Part shown: in pieces, positions 33,334 to 44,854 of the stretch
How the letters are laid out: each line of letters starts with the position of its first letter
Numbering within the stretch: the first letter of the stretch is position 1
The notes under the pieces: generated by a model
Told to the model about the DNA's origin: nothing
The model's input: the letters and a program-made list of their open reading frames with translations, nothing else
Databases searched by the model: none
NCBI GenBank assembly: GCA_902614655.1
Contig: CACMLX010000002.1
Coordinates: forward strand, 62,001 to 126,000
DNA length: 64,000 bases
From: an uncultured Pelagibacteraceae bacterium
GTDB lineage: Bacteria; Pseudomonadota; Alphaproteobacteria; Pelagibacterales; AG-422-B15
Direction of reading: 5' to 3'
Made by a program: the position numbers and the translations under genes

Positions 33334-35877
33334 ATGAACAATTATATAAAAATCTCTATTTATATAACTATATCAATATCAGTATTGATCTTTCTGCTTA
33401 TTTCATTTGTTTCAATCAAAGCATCATTTGGAGGATTAAATCTCAATTTTATTGAAAAAAGAATTTCAGATGAACTGAAACAAAATTATTCTTTTGATGC
33501 AGATATGGAAAATATTGTTCTCAAAAGATCGAATAAAAAGGGGTTTTATTTAGAAATAGAAAAAATTCAAATTATTGACACAAATGGTTTGGTATTAGAG
33601 ACAAGTCTAATTAGTTGGGACTTTAATTTATTTAATCTTATTACATTATCGATAAATGAAAATAATAAAATTTCATCTGAAAAAATAAATATATCTAATG
33701 ATGATTTTCAAATATTCATCGATATTTTTAATATGGAATTAGATGAGTTTGATAGAGTAGTTGCTTATTTCAAAAAAATAGACTTTAAGTCAAAGCATCA
33801 TGCTCTCAATTTTGAGTCATTTGATAATAACATATTAATTAATACAAATTCCATTTTTGAAATTTTTGACTCAAAGAGTTCAATGTCAGCAAATCTTTCG
33901 ATAAATAAAGAAAATTTTCAAACAAGTTTTGAATTTATTCCAGCTAATCAGCAAATAAATATTTTAAAGTTTAGTGGAGACCATTTTTACATTAATGAAA
34001 CAAGTATTATACAATACAACACTAAGTACAAAAACATAAAAACTAAACTTGATATTAATTCAAAAAAAGACTCATTAATAAATATTCTTAACTTAAATAA
34101 TGAAAGTCAATTATATACATTTATAAATAGTTTTAAGGGCTGGCAATCAATATTACTGGAGACAAATTTTAATTATGACGATGAAAATATAATAAATTCT
34201 GCAATCAAAAACTTGTATCTTAATATATCTGGAATATACGAATTAAATAGATTAATGCCCAATGATAAATTTTATCAAAATTTCGGTGATGTTACAAAAT
34301 ATGATTTAGAGCTTTATAGTGATCAAGAAAAGTATGTAATTGATATAAACCATTTTAGAAATGATCAATTGGTTTTAAAAAAAGGAAGTTTTTTTAAGTT
34401 AAATTATGACTTAAACGATGCAAATGTTAATTTGGTAACGAGAATTCATAAAAATGCTGCAATAAACTATTTACAAAATACTATTCTATCTCGAGAGACT
34501 AGAACTGATCGTGTAAGCAGTTTCCTTCAACAAAATTTAAATGAAAACAATGATATAACGCTTAATTTTAATATTGATCCAACTTCAGACAACATCATTA
34601 AATCACTTAAAAATTTATATGTGGCATCCTCTGGAGAATTAAAAACAAATTTTATTTTTGACGACAATGAGAATCCCAATTTTATTTCAGGCCCTGTGAA
34701 TTACTATATTGAAATTAAAAATTTAGAAACCCCAAATCCTTTATTTAAGGGACATATAAATTTATCAGATACAACAGCCTTTATAAGACAAATTAATTTT
34801 AACAAAAATAATAAAACAAGTTTAAAAATTCAATTTGAAGGCGATACAAATACACTCAATGACAGTTTAATAACATTTGACTCGCTCGATAGTGAAATTG
34901 ATTTTAATGGTAGAATAAAAATAACTAAGACTAATCATATTTTTTTAGAAGATTTTTCAATTAATAATAATTCAAATGTTAAATTAAATCTCTCAGGAGA
35001 TTTATCAGAACGTATCTTAAATCTAAATATTAGTGGTGATATCATTGATCTTTCTGCAAATAAAGTTGAGACGAAGAAAAAAAAGAGGGTTTATTATTTA
35101 AAGAGGGAAAATTATTCGATAAATACTGATAAAGTAATTTTTGCTGGAGCAGTAAGAGTAAATGATTTTAAGGCAGGAATTGAGAAACAAGGCTCAGTTT
35201 TAACTGTAAATAGCCGTGCGTCTTTCATGGGGCACGATCTAAATTATTCAAGGGAAAAAAATGATAATATTGATCTAAATATTATTAATTCAAGCGATAT
35301 AACATATTTTCTGAATAACAACCACCCAGTGAAAAAACTCTTAAGTGATGGAGAATTCAATATGACCTCAATAAGAGATTTGAACACACAAACAGCTGAC
35401 GTAAAAATTAATTTAAACGACTTTGTGTTGATTAATACACCGGCTTCTCTCAAATTGTTGTCCCTACCTTCAATCTCAGGTCTAGTTAGTATTGCTGAAG
35501 GTGAAGAGGGAATTCGCTTTGGGTATGGAGAAATTAATTACGTAGAAACAGAAAATAAATTTAATGAAATTGAAGCTTTTGCTGTTAGCGATAGCTTGGG
35601 TCTTATTATGGATGGAAATATTGATAGAAAAGAAAAGATTATTGATATGAAGGGAGAAATAAGTCCAATGCATCTTGTGAACGCAATTATTCAAAAATTA
35701 CCTATTTTAGGACCAATAATTGTAGGAGGTGAGGGAGAAGGAATGTTTTCGATAGATTTTTTAATGACAGGATCTTCTGATGATCCCGAAGTAGAGTCTA
35801 ATCCATTAACTATAATTAAGCCTAGAATAATAGAAAGAGCAATAGAAGCTATTGAAAGTGGCTCAACTATCCAATAA
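33334..35877 (+). CDS. AsmA/YhdP-like protein
   Basis: N-terminal TM, long repetitive beta-rich sequence, C-terminal DFLMTGSSDDPEVESNPLTIIKP typical of the YhdP/AsmA-like family. Confidence 0.7.
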   Translation: MNNYIKISIYITISISVLIFLLISFVSIKASFGGLNLNFIEKRISDELKQNYSFDADMENIVLKRSNKKGFYLEIEKIQIIDTNGLVLETSLISWDFNLFNLITLSINENNKISSEKINISNDDFQIFIDIFNMELDEFDRVVAYFKKIDFKSKHHALNFESFDNNILINTNSIFEIFDSKSSMSANLSINKENFQTSFEFIPANQQINILKFSGDHFYINETSIIQYNTKYKNIKTKLDINSKKDSLINILNLNNESQLYTFINSFKGWQSILLETNFNYDDENIINSAIKNLYLNISGIYELNRLMPNDKFYQNFGDVTKYDLELYSDQEKYVIDINHFRNDQLVLKKGSFFKLNYDLNDANVNLVTRIHKNAAINYLQNTILSRETRTDRVSSFLQQNLNENNDITLNFNIDPTSDNIIKSLKNLYVASSGELKTNFIFDDNENPNFISGPVNYYIEIKNLETPNPLFKGHINLSDTTAFIRQINFNKNNKTSLKIQFEGDTNTLNDSLITFDSLDSEIDFNGRIKITKTNHIFLEDFSINNNSNVKLNLSGDLSERILNLNISGDIIDLSANKVETKKKKRVYYLKRENYSINTDKVIFAGAVRVNDFKAGIEKQGSVLTVNSRASFMGHDLNYSREKNDNIDLNIINSSDITYFLNNNHPVKKLLSDGEFNMTSIRDLNTQTADVKINLNDFVLINTPASLKLLSLPSISGLVSIAEGEEGIRFGYGEINYVETENKFNEIEAFAVSDSLGLIMDGNIDRKEKIIDMKGEISPMHLVNAIIQKLPILGPIIVGGEGEGMFSIDFLMTGSSDDPEVESNPLTIIKPRIIERAIEAIESGSTIQ

Positions 35878-37102
35878 TCACTTTAAAATGTTTTTTCTTG
35901 CCAACACTTATTACATTTTCAAACTGAGTAATTTGATCATAGTCTAACAATTGAAGCTCGTTTTCTACTATTTTTCCATTTAATTTTACCCCTTTCCCAC
36001 GTATCAATTTCCTACTTTCAGATTTTGAGCTAGCATAATTCATTTGGACAATTAGATCTGATAGTAGCACACCGTTTTGAATATCTTTATTGCTTAAACT
36101 AAGTGTAGGCATATCTTCAGACAAGCTTTTGTTTTCAAATATTTGTTTTGCTGCTTGCTCAGCTTTTCTTGAACTTTCAATCCCATGAAGCATAGCAGTT
36201 ACCTCATTCGCAAGTATTATTTTTAAATTATTTATATTTTTCGATGAGTTTTGTTCATAGCCATCAATTTGTTCTTTGCTTAAATCTGTGAAAAGTTTCA
36301 TGAAACGAATTACATCTCTGTCATCTACATTTCTCCAAAACTGCCAATAATCGTAGGCTGATAAAAGGTCATCATTAAGCCATATTGCTCCATCAGCTGT
36401 CTTACCCATTTTATCACCATTAGAATTAGTGAGAAGAGGAGTTGTGAGTCCGTAAACCTCTTTGCCATTTACTCTTCTTATAAGCTCCACACCATTTACA
36501 ATATTTCCCCATTGATCGGAGCCTCCAATTTGTAAGGTGCACGAATTTCGATTATTAAGCTCATAGAAGTCATAAGCCTGAAATATCATATAATTAAACT
36601 CTACGAAACTGAGAGACTGTTCTCTTTCAAGACGTATTTTTACACTATCAAATGTTAGCATTTTATTTATTGTAAAATGTTTCCCAAAATCTCGTAAAAA
36701 ATCTACATAACCAAGTTTATCTAACCAATCTGCATTATTCACTATCAACGCCTTATTCTTTTCATTCTTAAACGACAAATATTTGTCAAAAACAGTTTTA
36801 AGATTATCAGCATTATTTTTTATTTCATCCTCAGTAAGCATTTTTCTAGTTTCATCTTTTCCTGAAGGATCACCAATGCGGGTAGTTCCTGTACCAATTA
36901 ATATTATTGGAGTATGACCGTGTTTTTGAAATAGGCGCATTACCATTATCTGTATCAAGCTGCCTATATGCAATGATTTAGCCGTACAATCGAAGCCTAT
37001 GTAAAATGTAATATTTTCAGATTTTAATTTTTTATTGAGAGACTCCTCATCAGTGCATTGATTTAAGAAACCGCGGTATTTGAGTTCTTCAATAAGTGTC
37101 AT
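35867..37102 (-). CDS. tyrS: Tyrosine--tRNA ligase
   Basis: FYIGFDCTAKSLHIGSLIQI; QIGGSDQWGNIVNG; KMGKTADGAIWL; C-terminal S4-like domain. Confidence 0.97.
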   Translation of the reverse strand: MTLIEELKYRGFLNQCTDEESLNKKLKSENITFYIGFDCTAKSLHIGSLIQIMVMRLFQKHGHTPIILIGTGTTRIGDPSGKDETRKMLTEDEIKNNADNLKTVFDKYLSFKNEKNKALIVNNADWLDKLGYVDFLRDFGKHFTINKMLTFDSVKIRLEREQSLSFVEFNYMIFQAYDFYELNNRNSCTLQIGGSDQWGNIVNGVELIRRVNGKEVYGLTTPLLTNSNGDKMGKTADGAIWLNDDLLSAYDYWQFWRNVDDRDVIRFMKLFTDLSKEQIDGYEQNSSKNINNLKIILANEVTAMLHGIESSRKAEQAAKQIFENKSLSEDMPTLSLSNKDIQNGVLLSDLIVQMNYASSKSESRKLIRGKGVKLNGKIVENELQLLDYDQITQFENVISVGKKKHFKVIIG

Positions 37103-37152
37103 TTTTTATATTCAGTAATGTATAAATTATTTAGACTAATTATACAAAATAT

Positions 37153-38235
37153 ATGAGCAACAATAAACTTCACGCAATTGGCATTATGAGCGGTACTTCG
37201 CTAGATGGAATTGACGTTTCATACGTTAGTTCTGATGGAAAAAGCAGATTTACTCATAATTGCTCATCTTTATTTAAGTTTAGGGAATCAACAAGAAAGT
37301 CTCTTCATGCTCTTGCGAACAATTTTACAAAAAATAAACATAGCATATCAAATATAATCGATTGCGAAAATATAGTCAGTGAAGATTATGTAAATGCCAT
37401 AAGAAAATTTATAAAATCTAAAAGTATCAAAAAAGTTGATCTTATCGCGTTACATGGTCAAACTATTTTTCACTCATCTAAAAATAAATCATCGATTCAA
37501 TTGTGCAATAGTTCTTATATTGCAAAGAAAACCAACAGTCTTATTGTAACTGATTTTAGGCAAAAGGATCTTTTAAATAGTGGAGAGGGAGCACCATTAG
37601 TACCAATATTTCATAAGCTATTAATCAATAAGCTAAAACTTAAAAAGCCTTGTTCTTTTATTAATATTGGAGGCATATCTAATATTTCAATATTGGACAA
37701 TAGAGGCAAGTTAACAGCATATGATATTGGTCCAGGAATGTGCCTTTTAGACCAACTTGTATTTTTAAAAAAGAAACAACCTTTTGATAATAATGGAATA
37801 TATTCTTCTCGAGGTAAGATTAATAATAATATTTTAAGGCAACTTCAAAATGATAAATATTTCAACAAGAAACCCCCCAAATCTCTTGACCGAAATTATT
37901 TCTCATTAAATAAAGTATTAAAAATAAATTTTTATGATGCATGCGCTACGTTATCTGCATTTACTGCTTATTCGATAATTAATGATCTAAAAAAAATAGA
38001 AAATCAAAAAATTATTATTTCTGGTGGAGGAACCAAAAATAAATTCATTTTAAATTTAATCAAAGAAAATTTAGGAAAGAGAGTAATCTCTATTGATGAA
38101 ATTTACGGTGACGCAAAATTTATAGAATCCCAGGCATTTGCTTATTTAGGTATAAGAAGAATTAAAAATTTACCTATATCATTACCAGGAACTACAGGTG
38201 TTAAAAGTCCGATAACTGGCGGGAAAATTACTTAG
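37153..38235 (+). CDS. anmK: Anhydro-N-acetylmuramic acid kinase
   Basis: IGIMSGTSLDGIDVSYV; LHGQTIFH; FINIGGISNIS; AYDIGPGMCLLD. Confidence 0.95.
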   Translation: MSNNKLHAIGIMSGTSLDGIDVSYVSSDGKSRFTHNCSSLFKFRESTRKSLHALANNFTKNKHSISNIIDCENIVSEDYVNAIRKFIKSKSIKKVDLIALHGQTIFHSSKNKSSIQLCNSSYIAKKTNSLIVTDFRQKDLLNSGEGAPLVPIFHKLLINKLKLKKPCSFINIGGISNISILDNRGKLTAYDIGPGMCLLDQLVFLKKKQPFDNNGIYSSRGKINNNILRQLQNDKYFNKKPPKSLDRNYFSLNKVLKINFYDACATLSAFTAYSIINDLKKIENQKIIISGGGTKNKFILNLIKENLGKRVISIDEIYGDAKFIESQAFAYLGIRRIKNLPISLPGTTGVKSPITGGKIT

Positions 38236-38898
38236 TTACCTATACTTTGAATTAAGCTCTCTTTCAATGTAACTTCTAACTGCCTTTTCAAGCTTATCGG
38301 TTTCATTGTCATAGAAATGATTTGCTCCTGTTATTTCTTCATAATCCACTGTTATATTTTTTTGAGATTTGAGTTTTTCTGCAAGCCGTGTAGTTTCTTC
38401 AGGAGGCACCAAGTCATCTTTTTTACCTTGGACTATTAAACCTGAAGCTGGGCATGGAGCTAAAAAATTAAAATCGTATAGATTAGGTTGAGGTGAAATA
38501 CTTATAAATCTTGTTATTTCCGGTCTTCTCATTAATAATTGCATGCAGAGTAGAGCACCAAAAGAGAAACCCGCAACCCAACATTGATTTGTATTAGGAT
38601 TCTGTCTTTGTATCCAATCTAGACCAGCTGCAGCATCGGCAAGCTCGCCCAACCCATTATCAAACTTGCCCTCACTTTTTCCAACACCTCTTAAATTGAA
38701 GCGAAAAATTGAAAATCCTAGAGAATCAAAAATAGAAAATAATTCCATTACAATAGGGTTATTCATTGTCCCGCCATAGAGAGGATGTGGGTGTATTAGT
38801 AGCGCAATTGGAGGATTTAAAGACTGCCCTTTTTTATATTTTCCAACCAATTTACCGTCAGGTCCTGTAAAAACAATTTCTTTTACTTGATTATTCAT
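38236..38898 (-). CDS. Alpha/beta hydrolase
   Basis: LIHPHPLYGGTMNNPIV; FNLRGVGKSEGKFDNG; GFSFGALLCMQ nucleophile elbow. Confidence 0.9.
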   Translation of the reverse strand: MNNQVKEIVFTGPDGKLVGKYKKGQSLNPPIALLIHPHPLYGGTMNNPIVMELFSIFDSLGFSIFRFNLRGVGKSEGKFDNGLGELADAAAGLDWIQRQNPNTNQCWVAGFSFGALLCMQLLMRRPEITRFISISPQPNLYDFNFLAPCPASGLIVQGKKDDLVPPEETTRLAEKLKSQKNITVDYEEITGANHFYDNETDKLEKAVRSYIERELNSKYR

Positions 38899-38911
38899 TT
38901 TTGAGCACTAG

Positions 38912-38936
38912 ATAGTTGACTAAATTAGTAGGTTAT
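38912..38936 (+). promoter_or_regulatory. Putative IscR-type (Rrf2) operator overlapping a promoter
   Basis: ATAGTTGACTAAATTAGTAGGTTAT matches 23/25 of the E. coli type-1 IscR consensus ATASYYGACTRWWWYAGTCRRSTAT; TTGACT inside it could be a -35, with AT-rich -10-like sequence near 38937-38944. Confidence 0.65.
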
Positions 38937-38999
38937 TATATTTAACCTCTGAAACGGTATACTAAATTTAATATTTAAAATTCAAGGTTTTTTTTAAAA

Positions 39000-39680
39000 A
39001 TGAGTAAAATCATTGATTTAATTGACTCTTATATTGATAGAGACCCAGCTGCAAAAGGCAGAATTGAGACTTTGGTCACTTCACCAGGCCTGCACTCAAT
39101 TGGTATATATAAATTATCAAATTTTTTGTGGTCAATTAAACTTACAATCATAGCTAGGTTATTGTCTTATATTGGAAGAATATTAACTGGCATTGAAATT
39201 CATCCTGCAGCTAAGATTGGAGAACGTTTTTTCATAGATCATGGCATGGGTGTCGTGATTGGTGAAACTGCTGAAATTGGCAATGATGTAACAATTTACC
39301 ATGGTGTAACTCTAGGGGGCGTTTCTCCGAGTGAGGATAGTGCAAGTCAGAAAGACAAGAAAAGGCACCCAACACTTGAAGATAAAGTAATAATTGGATC
39401 CGGAGCACAAATTCTTGGTCCAATTACAATCGGTGCAAATTCAAAAGTTGGTTCTAATTCAGTTGTTACAAAAGATGTTGAGTCAAATAAAAGTGTAATT
39501 GGAAATCCAGCGAGATATACAATTGTACCGAACTCTTCAGGAGTAAAAAAGTTCAGAGCTTACGGTCTCAGCAAAGGAGATGACAGTAGGGCAACAGTAG
39601 TTGAAAAATTAGAAAAAGATAATGCTGATTTAATGGCTAGAATTGAAAAGCTTGAAAAATTAATTGAGAAAAATAAATGA
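39000..39680 (+). CDS. cysE: Serine O-acetyltransferase
   Basis: Hexapeptide repeats; [41 protein letters not shown]. Confidence 0.95.
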   Translation: MSKIIDLIDSYIDRDPAAKGRIETLVTSPGLHSIGIYKLSNFLWSIKLTIIARLLSYIGRILTGIEIHPAAKIGERFFIDHGMGVVIGETAEIGNDVTIYHGVTLGGVSPSEDSASQKDKKRHPTLEDKVIIGSGAQILGPITIGANSKVGSNSVVTKDVESNKSVIGNPARYTIVPNSSGVKKFRAYGLSKGDDSRATVVEKLEKDNADLMARIEKLEKLIEKNK

Positions 39681-40099
39681 AAATAACATCACGCGGTAGA
39701 TATGCTGTATTGGCAATGGTTGATCTTGCAAAGTTTGGAGCAAAAAAACCATGTAGTTTGTCACATGTTTCAGTTAGGCAAAATATATCTTTGTCTTATT
39801 TGGAACAGATATTTAACGATCTTAAGAAGGCTGAATTGGTTAAAAGTCAGAAAGGACCAGGTGGAGGATATATTTTAAATAAGGAGAAAGAGGAGATAAA
39901 AATTTTGGATATATTTAATGCAATAGATGAAAAAATAAAAACTACAGGGTGCGGCAATAATCCTAACGCTTTTTGTTCTGGAACTAACAAAAAGTGTTTA
40001 ACTCATAATTTTTGGGAAAATCTCGAAGGCGTTATCGGAAATTATTTAAGTACAGTGCATCTCAGTGATTTAGTGGAAGAACAAACGTTGGTAAAATAA
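39677..40099 (+). CDS. iscR: Rrf2-family Fe-S regulator (IscR-like)
   Basis: [51 protein letters not shown]; three clustered Cys ([16 protein letters not shown]). Confidence 0.9.
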   Translation: MKITSRGRYAVLAMVDLAKFGAKKPCSLSHVSVRQNISLSYLEQIFNDLKKAELVKSQKGPGGGYILNKEKEEIKILDIFNAIDEKIKTTGCGNNPNAFCSGTNKKCLTHNFWENLEGVIGNYLSTVHLSDLVEEQTLVK

Positions 40100-40100
40100 T

Positions 40101-41543
40101 ATGAATAAAGTAAGCAAAGATAATTTTACACAAGAAAAGTACAAATATGGATTTGTTACTGAAATTGAAAGTGAAAAGATACCGAAAGGGTTAAATGAAG
40201 ATGTTATCAGACTGATTTCAAAGAAAAAAAATGAACCAGACTGGATGTTGGATTGGAGACTGTCAGCATTTAAAAGATTAGAAAATATGTCTGTTCCAAA
40301 ATGGGCTAAGGCAGAGATCGATGAAATTGATTTTCAAGATTTATACTATTACTCCTCTCCGAAAGATTTTAAAGAAAAGCCAAAATCTCTAGATGAAGTT
40401 GATCCTAAGTTATTGGAAACATATGAGAAACTAGGCATACCTCTAAAGGAACAGAAAGTTTTAGCTGGTGTTGCTGTAGACGCAGTTTTTGACAGTGTGT
40501 CAGTTGCTACAACATTTAAGGAGAAACTTAACGAAATAGGTGTCATTTTTTGCCCTATTTCAGAAGCTATTCAAAAACATCCTGAGCTTGTAAAAAAATA
40601 TATTGGTTCTGTTATTCCTGTAACTGATCATTTCTATGCGACTTTAAATTCAGCGGTCTTTAGTGATGGTTCGTTTGTATACATTCCAAAAGGTGTTAAA
40701 TGTCCGATGGAATTATCTACATACTTTAGAATTAACGCTTCTGAAACAGGACAGTTTGAGCGGACACTTATAATTGCCGATGAAGGTAGTTATGTTAGTT
40801 ATCTTGAAGGTTGTACAGCTCCTATGAGAGACGAAAATCAATTGCATGCAGCTAATGTTGAATTAGTTGCGCTTGATGACGCTGAAATAAAATATTCTAC
40901 AGTTCAGAATTGGTATCCCGGTGATGAAAATGGAAAAGGTGGAATATATAATTTCGTAACAAAACGGGGTTTATGCAAAGGAAAAAACTCAAAAATATCC
41001 TGGACTCAAATTGAGACAGGTTCTGCTATAACATGGAAATATCCAAGCTGTATTTTAAGAGGAGATAATTCGACTGGTGAATTTTATTCTGTAGCAATTA
41101 CCAATAATTATCAGCAAGCTGATACTGGCACAAAAATGATTCATTTAGGAAAAAATACAAAAAGCAGAATTATTTCAAAAGGAATTTCTGCAGGAAAATC
41201 ATCCAATACTTATCGAGGGCTTGTTAGTTTTCATAAAAAAGCAAAAAATGCAAAAAACTTTACCCAATGTGACTCATTATTAGTTGGAAGCGAGTGCAAA
41301 GCAAATACCATTCCATTAACCGAAAATAGCTCTAATTCTTCATCTATAGAACATGAAGCAACAACCTCAAAAATAAGTGATGAGCAGTTATTTTATTGTA
41401 TGCAAAGAGGCTTAGATGCGGAAGAAGCACAAAGTTTAATTGTAAATGGATTTTGTAAAGAAGTTCTGCAAAAACTTCCAATGGAGTTTGCTGTCGAAGC
41501 TCAAAAACTTGTAAGCATAAGTTTGGAAGGGAGTGTTGGATAG
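40101..41543 (+). CDS. sufB: Fe-S cluster assembly protein SufB
   Basis: [48 protein letters not shown]; operon. Confidence 0.97.
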   Translation: MNKVSKDNFTQEKYKYGFVTEIESEKIPKGLNEDVIRLISKKKNEPDWMLDWRLSAFKRLENMSVPKWAKAEIDEIDFQDLYYYSSPKDFKEKPKSLDEVDPKLLETYEKLGIPLKEQKVLAGVAVDAVFDSVSVATTFKEKLNEIGVIFCPISEAIQKHPELVKKYIGSVIPVTDHFYATLNSAVFSDGSFVYIPKGVKCPMELSTYFRINASETGQFERTLIIADEGSYVSYLEGCTAPMRDENQLHAANVELVALDDAEIKYSTVQNWYPGDENGKGGIYNFVTKRGLCKGKNSKISWTQIETGSAITWKYPSCILRGDNSTGEFYSVAITNNYQQADTGTKMIHLGKNTKSRIISKGISAGKSSNTYRGLVSFHKKAKNAKNFTQCDSLLVGSECKANTIPLTENSSNSSSIEHEATTSKISDEQLFYCMQRGLDAEEAQSLIVNGFCKEVLQKLPMEFAVEAQKLVSISLEGSVG

Positions 41544-42273
41544 TATGTTAGAGATCAAAAATTTAAATGTTACTGTTGAAGAAAAACAAATTTTAAAAAA
41601 TTTAAATTTAAAAATTGGCAAGGGTGAAGTGCATGCCATAATGGGCCCTAATGGCTCAGGTAAAAGCACTATTGCTCATACTTTAGCCGGTAAACCTAAC
41701 TATAATGTAGAGTCAGGAGAGGTTAATCTTAATGGTAAAGATTTACTCTCAAAAGATCCTTATGAGAGATCATTAAATGGTCTTTTCCTTGCTTTTCAAT
41801 ACCCAATTGAACTTCCTGGAGTAACTAATGCTTCTTATCTTAAGCAGATAGTTAATGCGCATCGAAAGTCAAGAAAAGAAACGCCAATTGATGCTGGAGA
41901 ATTTCTAAAGATTCTAAAAGAAAAATCAAAACTCCTAGACATACCAATGGACATGCATAGCCGTTTTGTGAATACTGGCTTTTCTGGAGGAGAGAAGAAG
42001 AAAAATGAGGTCCTTCAGATGGATTTGCTTGATCCAAGTTTAATCATTATGGATGAAACAGATTCAGGCCTAGATGTTGATGCCTTGAAAACCACTGCAG
42101 ACGCAATTAATAAATTAAAGAATGATGAAAGATCATTTATTATTATTACTCATTACTTAAGATTATTAGAGTATATTGAGCCTGATTACGTTCATGTATT
42201 TCAAAATGGTTCAGTTATTGAAACGGGCGATAAGACATTAGCTTCAAGAATTGATCAAGAGGGGTATAGTTGA
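41533..42273 (+). CDS. sufC: Fe-S cluster assembly ATPase SufC
   Basis: [44 protein letters not shown] (start probably 41545). Confidence 0.96.
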   Translation: MLDSMLEIKNLNVTVEEKQILKNLNLKIGKGEVHAIMGPNGSGKSTIAHTLAGKPNYNVESGEVNLNGKDLLSKDPYERSLNGLFLAFQYPIELPGVTNASYLKQIVNAHRKSRKETPIDAGEFLKILKEKSKLLDIPMDMHSRFVNTGFSGGEKKKNEVLQMDLLDPSLIIMDETDSGLDVDALKTTADAINKLKNDERSFIIITHYLRLLEYIEPDYVHVFQNGSVIETGDKTLASRIDQEGYS

Positions 42274-43187
42274 TGAAAACTTTAAAACCTTCAATAATAG
42301 AATTCACGGATAACTTTTGGATTGAAAGCAATTCTAAGAATCTCTCTATTTCCCATGAGATTATAAACGATGAATTAAAATTAAAAATCACAGCAAATTA
42401 TTCACAAATACCATCACGAATTAAATTGATAAGCAGTAATAGAAGCAAACTAAAAATTATTGCTGATATAAATTTAAATGAGAATGCTACTTTAGAGATT
42501 ATTGATGAAAATGATTACATAGTTGATACATCTTTTATTTTAAAATCATTTTTAGGTTCCCACTCAATACTTGAATTATATAGATTTAACAAGTTTCAAT
42601 CTGATACTAATAACACTTTTTTTCATACTTGCAATTTATCAAACGGTTCAACGTTTAAAGATTTTAATTTTACAAACGGTTCAGATTTTACAAAAAACGA
42701 GACAAAGATTAATTTGAATGAAAAAAATTCTAAGTATGTTGGCAGTGGCGTTGTTTTGTCAAACTCTTCAAAATGTGAAAATAATTTAAATATAAGGCAC
42801 CTAAGTCAGTCAGCAATATCGGACTGTTCCTTTAAAGCTGTGACCCGTGGTTCTTCTAATGTTTCGTTTAAAGGAAAAGTATTTGTTGATGAAAATTGCT
42901 CAAATACACAATCTAACCAAATTAGCAAAGGTTTATTAATTGATGAGGAGTCCAAAATTAATCTTACACCAATACTTGAAATAAATAATGATGATGTCGT
43001 TTGCTCTCATGGCGCGGCTTCAGGAAAAGCTGATGAGGAAGTATTATTTTATTTAGCCTCAAGAGGAATTTCAAAGAGTGAAGCTGAAAGAATATATATA
43101 CAGGGCTTTTTATCAGAGTTTATAGAAAAGATTGAAGATGCAGAAATGCAAGCTAAAGGACAATATTTTATCAACGAGAACTGTTAA
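42270..43187 (+). CDS. sufD: Fe-S cluster assembly protein SufD
   Basis: C-terminal VCSHGAASGKADEEVLFYLASRGISKSEAERIYIQGF; between sufC and sufS. Confidence 0.92.
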   Translation: MMKTLKPSIIEFTDNFWIESNSKNLSISHEIINDELKLKITANYSQIPSRIKLISSNRSKLKIIADINLNENATLEIIDENDYIVDTSFILKSFLGSHSILELYRFNKFQSDTNNTFFHTCNLSNGSTFKDFNFTNGSDFTKNETKINLNEKNSKYVGSGVVLSNSSKCENNLNIRHLSQSAISDCSFKAVTRGSSNVSFKGKVFVDENCSNTQSNQISKGLLIDEESKINLTPILEINNDDVVCSHGAASGKADEEVLFYLASRGISKSEAERIYIQGFLSEFIEKIEDAEMQAKGQYFINENC

Positions 43188-43188
43188 C

Positions 43189-44421
43189 ATGGGTAACTCT
43201 AAAACTTTAAGTTTAAATGTTAGAAAAGATTTTCCAATTCTTTCAAAAAAGATATTGGAAAAAAAAGACCTTATTTATTTTGACACCGCAGCTTCTGCTC
43301 AAAAACCAAATGCAGTTATTAATGAAACAAATGATTTCTATAAAAATCACTATTCTAATGTTAGCAGGGGAGTTCATACATTATCTGTTGAATCAACATT
43401 TAGATACGAGGATGCTAGAAAAAAAGTTCAAAAATTCTTAAATGCAAGGTCTGAAAATGAAATTATTTTCACAAAAAGTGCCACAGAAGGAATAAATTTA
43501 GTTGCTCAAACTTTCTATGAAAAGTTTATGCAAAGGGGAGATGAGGTAATTTTATCTCTAATAGAGCATCACTCAAATTTAATACCTTGGTTTTTTTTAA
43601 GAGACAAATATGGCGTTGTATTAAAGTTTGCAAATATTCAACCATCAGGGGAAATTGATATAGATCATTTTGATAGTCTTTTCACAAATAAAACAAAAAT
43701 TGTATCTTTGACGCATCTTTCTAATGTTTTTGGAACTGAATTAAATGAAAAGATTATAAGTATCTGTAAAAATAGAAATGTTCCCATTTTACTTGATGGC
43801 TGTCAATCAGCTGCTCATTTAAAAATTGATGTTCAAAAACTAGGTTGTGATTTTTTTGTTTTCTCTGGACATAAAACTTATGGTCCTGCTGGTATTGGAG
43901 TTTTATATGGAACTGAAAATCTTTTATCAGAAATGCCTCCCTATCAAGGTGGGGGAGGAATGATTGGGGATGTGAGTCTAGAAGGCGCAAGTTACGCAGA
44001 ATTACCAGCGAAATATGAAGCAGGAACCCCTCCATTAGTCGAAGCGCACGGATTGGGTATAGCAATTGACTACATGAATAACATTGGACTTGATAACATT
44101 ATCGATCATGAAAATGAAATTACTAAATATGCATTTAATAAATTAAACGAAATTGATTTTATCGAAATTCATGGTGGAGATAATAAAAGGAATTCGATCA
44201 TATCATTTAATATTAAAAATGTTCACTCCCACGAAGTATCTTCGTTCTTAGATGTTGAAGGAATAGCAATTAGAGCAGGTCATCACTGTTGCCAGCCTTT
44301 AATGAAACATCTTGGTGTCAATTCGACGGCTAGATTATCTTTCGGTGTGTATAATTCACTGGAAGAAGTTGATAAATTTCTTTTTGAATTACATAAGTGT
44401 AAGGAGTTTTTTAGTAAATGA
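43189..44421 (+). CDS. sufS: Cysteine desulfurase SufS
   Basis: IYFDTAASAQKPNAVI; FSGHKTYGPAGIGVLYG PLP-Lys; RAGHHCCQPLM. ATG 43189 directly follows sufD stop; ORF track start is 57 nt further upstream. Confidence 0.96.
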   Translation: MGNSKTLSLNVRKDFPILSKKILEKKDLIYFDTAASAQKPNAVINETNDFYKNHYSNVSRGVHTLSVESTFRYEDARKKVQKFLNARSENEIIFTKSATEGINLVAQTFYEKFMQRGDEVILSLIEHHSNLIPWFFLRDKYGVVLKFANIQPSGEIDIDHFDSLFTNKTKIVSLTHLSNVFGTELNEKIISICKNRNVPILLDGCQSAAHLKIDVQKLGCDFFVFSGHKTYGPAGIGVLYGTENLLSEMPPYQGGGGMIGDVSLEGASYAELPAKYEAGTPPLVEAHGLGIAIDYMNNIGLDNIIDHENEITKYAFNKLNEIDFIEIHGGDNKRNSIISFNIKNVHSHEVSSFLDVEGIAIRAGHHCCQPLMKHLGVNSTARLSFGVYNSLEEVDKFLFELHKCKEFFSK

Positions 44422-44852
44422 ATGATTTAATAAACGATCTTTACCAAGAAATAATTTTAGATCATGGGCGCGAACCAAGAAATTTTGGTGAATGTGATCC
44501 TCATAATAAAAGTGCCGATGGTCATAACCCGTTGTGTGGTGACAATTTAAAGCTTACTTTCTTTCTTAATGATCAAAATATAATAGAAGACATTAAATTT
44601 ACGGGTGAGGGGTGCGCCATATCTCTTGCTTCTGCATCATTAATGACTGAAAAATTAAAAGGTAAAAAAATTGAAGTCGCTGAGGAAATATTTAAGGATT
44701 TTACAAATCTTGTTTCAGGTACAGATGAAGAGTTAAAAGTTTTAAATGAGGAAGACTCACTTTACGCCTTAAAGGGAGTAGGAGGATTTCCAATGAGGGT
44801 AAAGTGCGCAACAATGGCATGGCATGCTTTTAATCAAGCTTTAAAAGATTAA
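44418..44852 (+). CDS. sufU: Fe-S scaffold SufU/IscU-like
   Basis: [59 protein letters not shown]. Confidence 0.94.
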   Translation: MNDLINDLYQEIILDHGREPRNFGECDPHNKSADGHNPLCGDNLKLTFFLNDQNIIEDIKFTGEGCAISLASASLMTEKLKGKKIEVAEEIFKDFTNLVSGTDEELKVLNEEDSLYALKGVGGFPMRVKCATMAWHAFNQALKD

Positions 44853-44854
44853 TT

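Noticed and set aside
43754-44065. 103-aa minus-strand ORF inside sufS
   Set aside because: Antisense shadow ORF; sufS reading frame is clearly genuine
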